Below, in pieces: positions 58,423-64,000 of a stretch of DNA of 64,000 nucleotides (within the stretch, counting starts at the first letter, position 1; each line of letters opens with the position of its first letter). Both the position numbers and the translations under genes were made by a program. This DNA comes from Bordetella genomosp. 9 (GTDB taxonomy: Bacteria; Pseudomonadota; Gammaproteobacteria; Burkholderiales; Burkholderiaceae_B): the NCBI RefSeq assembly GCF_002119725.1, contig NZ_CP021109.1, positions 4,402,001 through 4,466,000 of the forward strand, read 5' to 3'. Below the pieces are notes generated by a model. It did no database searches and was not told the origin of the DNA. It saw only the letters and a program-made list of their open reading frames with translations.

Positions 58423-59591
58423 GTCGACTCCAGCGTGTGCCCATGGGCCTGTGTCGCGCTATCGCCGGCCGCATGAGCGACGGCCGCGTAACGATCGATG
58501 CGGAATGCATCGATGGGGATATCGGTGTGGCCGGTGGCGGCCAGGTCGGCCAGGACCTCGCCGGCGGCGGGGCCGATCTGGAATCCCGCGCCCGAGAACC
58601 CGAAGCCGTGCAGCAGTCCGGGCGTGGTGCGGCTCGGGCCGAGCACCGGGTTGTGATCCGGCATGCTGCCCTCCACCCCCGACCAGAAGCGGATGACGTG
58701 CGCGCCGCGCAAGGGCGGCAACAGGTCGGCCGCCCTGCGCAACAGCGTGCCGATCTGGGCATGGCCGGGACGCGCGAAGTCGGGGCCGGCGGGGGCGCCG
58801 CGGCCGCCGCCGATCACGCAGTTGCCGCGGTCCACCTGGCGCGCGTAGATGCCGCCGCCCTGCACGCCAAGGCTGACGGTCATGAAGCGCGGCAGCGGCT
58901 CGGTCACCATCATCAAGGGATGGATCGACGTTTCCGGCACGGTTTCGCCGAACGCGGCGGCGATGTCCCGCGCCCACGCGCCGGCGCAGTTCAGCAGCAT
59001 CCGCGCGCGAACTTCCAGCGCATCGCCGACACGCAACACGAAGCCGTCGCCGTCATGGGTCACGCTGTCCACCCGGGCGTGTTCGCGTACCGTTGCGCCG
59101 GCCCGGCTCGCGGCCAGCGCGAAGGCCGGCGATACCAGGCGCGGGTTGGCATGGCCGTCCGCGGGACACAGCGATCCGCCGACCACACTGCGTCCCAGCC
59201 ACGGAAAGCGGCGGTCCAGCGCCGCGCGGTCCAGGATTTCCAGATCCATCCCGAAGCCGCGCGTCGTCGCGCGATAGCGCTCCAGCGCCGCCATATCCGC
59301 TTCGCTATAGGCCAGCTTCAGATGGCCGGACCGCACGTACTCCCCGCCGGTGCCGATCAGGGCGTGCAGCTGCCCCCACAGCTGATGCGCGCGCCGCGCC
59401 AGCGGCATCTGCTCCAGCGCACGGCCCTGGCGACGCACGCCGCCGTAGTTGACGCCGCTGGCCTTGGCGCCGCAGGCGCCGGCCTCCAGCAGCGTCACGG
59501 GAATGCCGCGGCGGCGCAGGAACAACGCGGCGCTGGCGCCGACAATGCCGCCGCCGATGATGGCGACCTCGGTCTGCGCGCGCTCGATCAT
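58419..59591 (-). CDS. FAD-dependent amine/amino-acid dehydrogenase, HcnC/OoxB-like
   Basis: 390-residue DAO-family flavoprotein: EVAIIGGGIVGASAALFLRRRGIPVTLLEAG (FAD loop), SGVNYGGVRRQGR, NCAGAWARDIAAAFG, and the C-terminal FGFSGAGFQIGPAAGEVLADL. It corresponds to the beta subunit of three-part enzymes such as hydrogen cyanide synthase, octopine/nopaline oxidase and D-hydroxyproline dehydrogenase. It should oxidise the C-N bond of an imported amino-acid derivative. The ATG at 59591 overlaps the stop of the preceding gene (ATGA); the frame continues upstream but only as a shadow of that gene. Confidence 0.9.
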   Translation of the reverse strand: MIERAQTEVAIIGGGIVGASAALFLRRRGIPVTLLEAGACGAKASGVNYGGVRRQGRALEQMPLARRAHQLWGQLHALIGTGGEYVRSGHLKLAYSEADMAALERYRATTRGFGMDLEILDRAALDRRFPWLGRSVVGGSLCPADGHANPRLVSPAFALAASRAGATVREHARVDSVTHDGDGFVLRVGDALEVRARMLLNCAGAWARDIAAAFGETVPETSIHPLMMVTEPLPRFMTVSLGVQGGGIYARQVDRGNCVIGGGRGAPAGPDFARPGHAQIGTLLRRAADLLPPLRGAHVIRFWSGVEGSMPDHNPVLGPSRTTPGLLHGFGFSGAGFQIGPAAGEVLADLAATGHTDIPIDAFRIDRYAAVAHAAGDSATQAHGHTLEST

Positions 59592-61015
59592 GGCGCCGCC
59601 TGCATGCCGGTATCCGCGGCCGCTTCCCCGTTCACGGCGGAAAACAGATGCACCGGAATGGGTTTGACAGGCGGCTGCGGGCGCAGCCGGCCGACGTCCG
59701 GCAGCGGCAGTCCGCTCGCTTGCGCCAGCACCTCGGCCGCCGCCGCGCCGCACATCCTGCCCTGGCAACGCCCCATGCCCACACGGGTCAATGCCTTGCC
59801 GCGATTGAGTTCCGCCGCGCCATGCGTGCGTGCGGCCTCGCGCAACAGCCCGACCGTGATTTCCTCGCAGCGGCAGAGCACCACGCCGTCGTCCAGCGAT
59901 GCCGGCCAATCCTCGGGAAAGGGAAAGGCCCGCTCCAGCGCATTGCGCAATCGCTGCTGACGCGCCAGGCCGCGATCCAGCCTGCGCACGCGCGCCGCAT
60001 CAACCGGCCGGCCGATGTCTTCCAACAGCGCCAGCGCGGCGCGCTCTCCCGCCAGCTCCGCGGCGTCGGCGCCCGCGATGCCGGCGCCATCGCCGGCCAG
60101 ATACACGCCCGGCGCCGAAGAACGGCCGGCGGGGTCGCGTTCCGGCAGCCAGGCGCGATCGCGCGGGTGATACGCGAAACTGCAGCCCGCCAGCCCGGCC
60201 AGCTGCGTTTCGGCACGCAGGCCCAGGCCATAACCGAGCGCGTCGCACGCAATACGCAGGGGCTGGCTGCCGGTCGCATCGTCGCGGCGGCAGACGACTC
60301 CGGTGACCCGCTCGCGCCCCACCACATGATCCGGCCGCACCCCCCGATACATCGGCACGCCATGCAAACGCAGCCATGCCATGGTGTAAAAGCCCTTTGC
60401 CACCAGCGATGGCGACCGAAGCATGCCGGGCAGCGCCGCCCAGCCATCGGCTGTCCTGGCCGTGTCCAGCACCGCCGCCACGCGCGCGCCCGCCTTCGCA
60501 TATTGATACGCGACCAGGTACAGCAGCGGACCGGTGCCCATGAAGGCCACGCGCTGGCCGATGCCGCAACCCTGGAACTTCAAGGCCACCTGTGCGCCGC
60601 CCAGCGTGTAGACGCCCGGCGTCGTCCACCCCGGAAAAGGCAGAACGCGATCGGTCGCGCCGGTCGCCAGGATCAGATGCGTATAGCCGACGGTGTGATT
60701 GCTGCCATCGCGCAGCACGTCCAGCACGCCGTTCTCGCAATTCCACACCAGCGAACCGGGCCGGTAGTCCACGTCGGACGCCAGTGACCGCATCGCCGCG
60801 TGCAGGCGCGAGGCCTTGCGATGTTCGAAGCCGTACAGCTCGCGCGGGCCCCGCCGGAAATTCGGGGGCGGCTGGCGGTAGATCTGCCCGCCAGCGCGCG
60901 GCGCTTCGTCCAGCACGATGGGACGCAGTCCGGCTGCCGCCAGCGTCTGCGCGGCGCGTATGCCGGCCGGCCCGGCGCCGACGATCACCGCTTGGACATC
61001 CCGTCCGTCACTCAT
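59588..61015 (-). CDS. FAD/NAD-binding oxidoreductase with BFD-like [2Fe-2S] domain, HcnB/OoxA-like
   Basis: 475 residues. N-terminal pyridine-nucleotide-disulfide-type domain: AVIVGAGPAGIRAAQTLAAAG, EAPRAGGQIYRQPPPNF, LILATGATDRVLPFPGW, VYLAGDGAGIAGADAAELAG. The C-terminal ~90 residues hold a bacterioferritin-associated ferredoxin-like [2Fe-2S] site with CRCEE and, 33 residues later, GMGRCQGRMCG, the four cysteines expected. This is the alpha subunit of the three-part dehydrogenase. It overlaps the small ferredoxin gene by 8 bases and the flavoprotein gene by 4 bases. Confidence 0.92.
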   Translation of the reverse strand: MSDGRDVQAVIVGAGPAGIRAAQTLAAAGLRPIVLDEAPRAGGQIYRQPPPNFRRGPRELYGFEHRKASRLHAAMRSLASDVDYRPGSLVWNCENGVLDVLRDGSNHTVGYTHLILATGATDRVLPFPGWTTPGVYTLGGAQVALKFQGCGIGQRVAFMGTGPLLYLVAYQYAKAGARVAAVLDTARTADGWAALPGMLRSPSLVAKGFYTMAWLRLHGVPMYRGVRPDHVVGRERVTGVVCRRDDATGSQPLRIACDALGYGLGLRAETQLAGLAGCSFAYHPRDRAWLPERDPAGRSSAPGVYLAGDGAGIAGADAAELAGERAALALLEDIGRPVDAARVRRLDRGLARQQRLRNALERAFPFPEDWPASLDDGVVLCRCEEITVGLLREAARTHGAAELNRGKALTRVGMGRCQGRMCGAAAAEVLAQASGLPLPDVGRLRPQPPVKPIPVHLFSAVNGEAAADTGMQAAP

Positions 61016-61325
61016 GGCGATGTCCCTTCCCGATGGACGAAAGCAGCCGCATACCCGGCGCGATAAAGGTGGAGCAAGCGCGCAGCCGCGTACCGTCTTC
61101 CAGCATCATCCAGCAGTCCTGGCACGCGCCCATCATGCAGAAGCCCGCACGCGGCTCGCCGGAAAACTCCGTTTCGCGCAGCCGGTTGCCTTGCGTCAGC
61201 ACCGCGGTCAGCACGGTATCGCCTTCCATGGCGTGCGCGGGACGCCCATCCAGCACGAAGGCCACTGCCGGCCTGCCAGCCTCGGTCAGCCGCGTCAGCA
61301 GCGGCGCCGCATTTGCATCGTTCAT
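61008..61325 (-). CDS. Small (2Fe-2S)-binding protein, HcnA-like
   Basis: 105 residues, gamma subunit of the dehydrogenase. The plant-ferredoxin-type cluster site reads AGFCMMGACQDCWMML with a fourth Cys in RLRACSTF. AVAFVLDGRPAHAMEGDTVLTAVL is the conserved beginning of the fold. It would carry electrons between the flavin subunits or to the respiratory chain. Translationally coupled on both sides (ATGA with the permease gene; 8-base overlap with the next). Confidence 0.9.
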   Translation of the reverse strand: MNDANAAPLLTRLTEAGRPAVAFVLDGRPAHAMEGDTVLTAVLTQGNRLRETEFSGEPRAGFCMMGACQDCWMMLEDGTRLRACSTFIAPGMRLLSSIGKGHRHE

Positions 61326-62116
61326 CGCTGCCCCACCAATACCCGGTCCAGCCCGTACACCCTGTCCAGCAACAGCATGGCAAGGGCCGTCAGCGCGATC
61401 ACCATCGCGGAAACCGCCGCCATCATCGGGTCGATCGATTCCGTCGCGTACATGTACATGCGCACCGGCAGCGTGACGGTCGTCGGCGCGGTGATGAACA
61501 CGGACATCGTGAGCTCGTCGAAACTATTGATGAAGGCCAGCAGCCAGCCGCCGAACACGCCAGGCACGATCAGCGGCAAGGTGACCTTGAAGAAAACCGT
61601 GGCGCGGCTGGCGCTCAGCGACAAGGCTGCGTGCTCGATGGAGCGATCGAAGCCCACCAGCGACCCGACCAGCAGCCGCAGCACATACGGCGTGACGATG
61701 ATGACGTGGCTGGCCACCAGCCACGCGAAGCTGCCCGTCGTGCCGATCAGCGCAAAAAAGCGCATCAGCGCCACACCCAGCACCAGATGCGGAATCATCA
61801 ACGGCGACAGCAGCAGCCCGTTCAATGCATCCCGTCCCGGAAAGCGATAGCGCGTGATGGCGCTGGCGGCGGGCAAGGCAAGGCAGACGGCCAGGGTGGC
61901 CGACAGCGTCGCAAGCAGCAGGCTGTTGCGAAAGGACTGCATGAAGTCCGCATGCTCGAAAAGCGCGTGGAACCAGCGCAGCGAAAAAGAGGTCGTCGGG
62001 ATGCTGAGCGTGGAGGCCGGCGTAAAGGCAACCAGGCAGACAATCACGAGCGGCGCCAGGACGAATGCCACTACCAGGGCATTGAAGGCAAGCGCCAGGG
62101 GGCCGTTCTTCAGCAT
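61322..62116 (-). CDS. ABC importer permease, PotC-like
   Basis: 264 residues, six membrane helices, with the permease EAA loop at EHAALSLSASRATVFFKVTLPLIVPG (EAA---G motif region). VIVCLVAFTPASTLSIPTTSFSLRWF is the usual N-terminal part. A GGGAGGTAACTGC site precedes the ATG at 62116. Together with the next permease it forms the importer channel. Confidence 0.9.
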   Translation of the reverse strand: MLKNGPLALAFNALVVAFVLAPLVIVCLVAFTPASTLSIPTTSFSLRWFHALFEHADFMQSFRNSLLLATLSATLAVCLALPAASAITRYRFPGRDALNGLLLSPLMIPHLVLGVALMRFFALIGTTGSFAWLVASHVIIVTPYVLRLLVGSLVGFDRSIEHAALSLSASRATVFFKVTLPLIVPGVFGGWLLAFINSFDELTMSVFITAPTTVTLPVRMYMYATESIDPMMAAVSAMVIALTALAMLLLDRVYGLDRVLVGQR

Positions 62117-62158
62117 GCAGTTACCTCCCGCGATGGCCAGGTTTGGACAAGCATGGCG

Positions 62159-63046
62159 TTATCCCAGGCTGCGGCGGTACGACCGCTCGATGACGCGGTT
62201 GTAGGCCATCATGATGATCACGTTGGCGGCCAGCAGCAGGATCGCCAGCGTCGCGCCCAGCGGCCAATTCAGTTCCGTCAGGAACTCGTCGTAAACGATG
62301 GTGGCCACCATCTTCAGGCGGCGCCCGCCCAGCAGGGCCGGAATGGCAAAGGAGCTGGCGCTCAACCCGAAAACGATCAGGCTGCCCGACAGCACGCCCG
62401 GCATGCACTGCGGCAGCACCACCCGCCACATCGTCTGCAGGCGCGACGCGTTGAGCGAGTACGCCGCGTGCTCCACGGACGGATCGAGCTTCTGCAGCGA
62501 CGTCCATACCGGAATGATCATGAAGGGCAGCATGATGTGCACCAGCCCGATCACGATGGCCGTCGGCGTGTACAGCAGCGCCCCGAATCCCAGCGCCTGC
62601 GCGGCCTTGCCGATAGGCCCGGCGGGCCCGAGCAGCATGCTCCAGCCGAAGGCGCGCACCACCAGCGAAATCAGCAGCGGCGAAAGCACGGCAAGAAGAA
62701 AGATGGACCGCCATGGCCTGCGCATGCGGCTCAGGATATAGGCCTCCGGTACGCCGACCACGACGCAGATCAGCGTGGTGAGCACGGAAATCCATAGCGT
62801 GCGCCAGAAAATGCCGATGAAGTACGGGTCGCTCAACACCATGGCGTAATGCGCTAGCGTATGGCCTGGCTGGATGCCGGTGTTGTAGTCGAAGGGCCGG
62901 AAGGTCAGCCCGAATGTCAGCGCCAGCGGCGTGACGACCAGCGTCAGGAACAGGATGCCGATGGGGATCGCCCCCAGCATCGCCGGCAGGCCGTCCAGGT
63001 GGCGGCGCGGCGCGCCGGCCGCCTGGCCGTAGCTGCCGGCAGTCAT
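62159..63046 (-). CDS. ABC importer permease, PotB-like
   Basis: 295 residues, six membrane helices, EAA loop at EHAAYSLNASRLQTMWRVVLPQCMPG. The start is the ATG at 63046, which follows CAGGAGGGCGCGCG and overlaps the stop of the ATPase gene by 4 bases; an upstream ATG would add an arginine-rich stretch read from the ATPase gene. It is separated from the second permease by 42 bases, the only real gap in this operon. Confidence 0.9.
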   Translation of the reverse strand: MTAGSYGQAAGAPRRHLDGLPAMLGAIPIGILFLTLVVTPLALTFGLTFRPFDYNTGIQPGHTLAHYAMVLSDPYFIGIFWRTLWISVLTTLICVVVGVPEAYILSRMRRPWRSIFLLAVLSPLLISLVVRAFGWSMLLGPAGPIGKAAQALGFGALLYTPTAIVIGLVHIMLPFMIIPVWTSLQKLDPSVEHAAYSLNASRLQTMWRVVLPQCMPGVLSGSLIVFGLSASSFAIPALLGGRRLKMVATIVYDEFLTELNWPLGATLAILLLAANVIIMMAYNRVIERSYRRSLG

Positions 63047-64000
63047 CGCGCGCCCTCCTGCAGGGGCTGCCGCTGCGCGGACCTTGCATCCGGGGCCGGG
63101 CAATCGCCGCCGGCCCAGCCCGCTCCGCCGTCGCTCGCGAGCGCAGTGGCGGGCAGTACCCGCACGACGTCGGGCGCCCAATCGAGCCCCATGCGGTCGC
63201 CGTCGCCATGGGGCGCCCGCCCGTCATTGGGCGTCAGCACCGTCAACACGCCCAGGGGCGTGTCGACTTCGTACATCCACTGGCTGCCCAGAAAATACCG
63301 TCCCGCCACCGTGCCGGGCAATCTTCCCTGTCCGGCCCCGACGGGGCGGATTTTTTCCGGACGCAGGCACACCCGCACGGCGTCGCCCGCGCGCAGACCG
63401 TGGCCGTCCACCTCCAGGCATAGGTCGCCGCAGCGCACCTGCGCCCGCGCCCCGGCGCTGCTCACCGTGGCCGCCAGTAGATTCGTCTTGCCCACGAAGC
63501 GCGAAATGAATTCGCTTTCCGGATGCTCGTACATGCGGTAGGGCGCGGCGATCTGCGTGGCGCGGCCTTCCTGCATCACCACCACGCGATCGCTGATCGA
63601 CAGCGCTTCGGCCTGGTCGTGCGTGACCATCAGCGTCGTGGTGCCCGTCTTGCGCTGGATGGCGCGCAGCTCGAACTGCATCTCTTCGCGCAGCTTGGCG
63701 TCCAGGTTGGACAGCGGTTCGTCGAGCAGCAGCACCGGCGGCCGTATGACCAGCGCGCGGGCCAGCGCCACGCGTTGCCGCTGGCCGCCGGACAGCTCGC
63801 GCGGGTAGCGGCCGCCATGCTGGTCCAGCTTCACCATCGCGAGCGCCTCGCGCGTGCGTTCGCGCCGCTCCGCGCGGCCCACCTTGCGCATCGACAGGCC
63901 GAACTCGACGTTGTCCGACACGGTCAGGTGCGGGAAGAGCGCGTAGGTCTGGAATACGATGCCGAGTCCGCGTGTGTTGGGCGGTGCATGCGTGATGTCG
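63043..64000 (-). CDS. ABC importer ATPase, PotA-like, 5' end cut by window edge
   Basis: At least 318 residues are in the window; the frame is open at base 64000, so Walker A and the N-terminus lie outside. Visible are the Q-loop region LGIVFQTYALFPHLTVSDNVEFGL, signature LSGGQRQRVALARALV, Walker B VLLLDEPLSNLDA, and switch MVTHDQAEALS. The C-terminal ~130 residues are a TOBE-type domain (CLRPEKIRPVG) typical of spermidine/putrescine and iron importers. It is upstream of both permeases, so the operon promoter is beyond the right edge. Confidence 0.92.
   Translation of the reverse strand, partial: DITHAPPNTRGLGIVFQTYALFPHLTVSDNVEFGLSMRKVGRAERRERTREALAMVKLDQHGGRYPRELSGGQRQRVALARALVIRPPVLLLDEPLSNLDAKLREEMQFELRAIQRKTGTTTLMVTHDQAEALSISDRVVVMQEGRATQIAAPYRMYEHPESEFISRFVGKTNLLAATVSSAGARAQVRCGDLCLEVDGHGLRAGDAVRVCLRPEKIRPVGAGQGRLPGTVAGRYFLGSQWMYEVDTPLGVLTVLTPNDGRAPHGDGDRMGLDWAPDVVRVLPATALASDGGAGWAGGDCPAPDARSAQRQPLQEGAR

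Noticed and set aside
1..64000. tRNA genes, CRISPR arrays, insertion sequences and prophage genes
   Set aside because: No cloverleaf-like sequence, regularly spaced direct repeats, transposase motifs or phage structural proteins were recognised; nearly all space is taken by ordinary genes.

Overview
The window is high-GC, densely coded DNA from a beta-proteobacterium of the order Burkholderiales. The gene content suggests the Bordetella/Achromobacter group: a dTDP-rhamnose/O-antigen locus, aspS next to a DUF502 gene and an FmdB gene, a pyridine-type nic cluster, many LivFGHM-type ABC importers, an autotransporter with an extended signal peptide, and repeated CaiB/BaiF-family CoA-transferase genes. 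The placement rests on protein character and synteny, not on a database search.

Layout. 1-3943 (minus): end of a surface-polysaccharide locus (rmlD cut by the window edge, rmlB, a family 2 glycosyltransferase, a WecA/WbpL-like initiating transferase). 4442-6059 (plus): a membrane-anchored CoxG-like protein and an EamA exporter. 6115-9871 (minus): a thiolase and a dehydrogenase/hydratase fusion for beta-oxidation. 10030-15041 (minus): clsB, a ybhP-like phosphodiesterase, aspS, DUF502 and FmdB. 15229-16488 (minus): a Na+/H+ antiporter-like protein.

16624-28864 is a coherent catabolic unit. There are two plus-strand operons, one with a CoA-transferase and an HMG-CoA-lyase-like gene, the other with a CitE-like lyase, a second CoA-transferase, a complete LivHMGF-type importer with binding protein, another CitE-like lyase and a malyl-CoA-lyase-like gene. 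A GntR/UTRA regulator gene lies between them on the minus strand. Both operons begin with the same promoter layout and share an identical 20-base element over the -10 region. I infer uptake, CoA activation and retro-Claisen cleavage of a 3-hydroxy dicarboxylic acid.

28880-34081 (minus) is a 1733-residue autotransporter. 34697-44733 (plus) holds a second LivHMGF-type importer followed by nicE-nicD-nicX-nicF-nicC and a TetR regulator, the lower pathway of aerobic nicotinate degradation; nicAB are not in the window. 44767-51901 contains two probable host-directed effectors around a GMC oxidoreductase: a 977-residue protein with six to seven 47-residue repeats, and an LRR protein with a complete IpaH/SspH-type NEL E3 ubiquitin ligase domain. 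No type III secretion apparatus is in the window.

51891-57309 is mostly housekeeping (free-Met-R-sulfoxide reductase, an aminotransferase, ubiA, a DUF1254/DUF1214 protein, panB). 57355-64000 (minus) is one tightly overlapping operon combining a spermidine/putrescine-type ABC importer with a three-subunit HcnABC/opine-oxidase-like flavin dehydrogenase. Its first gene runs off the right edge. I saw no tRNA or rRNA genes, CRISPR arrays, insertion sequences or phage genes.
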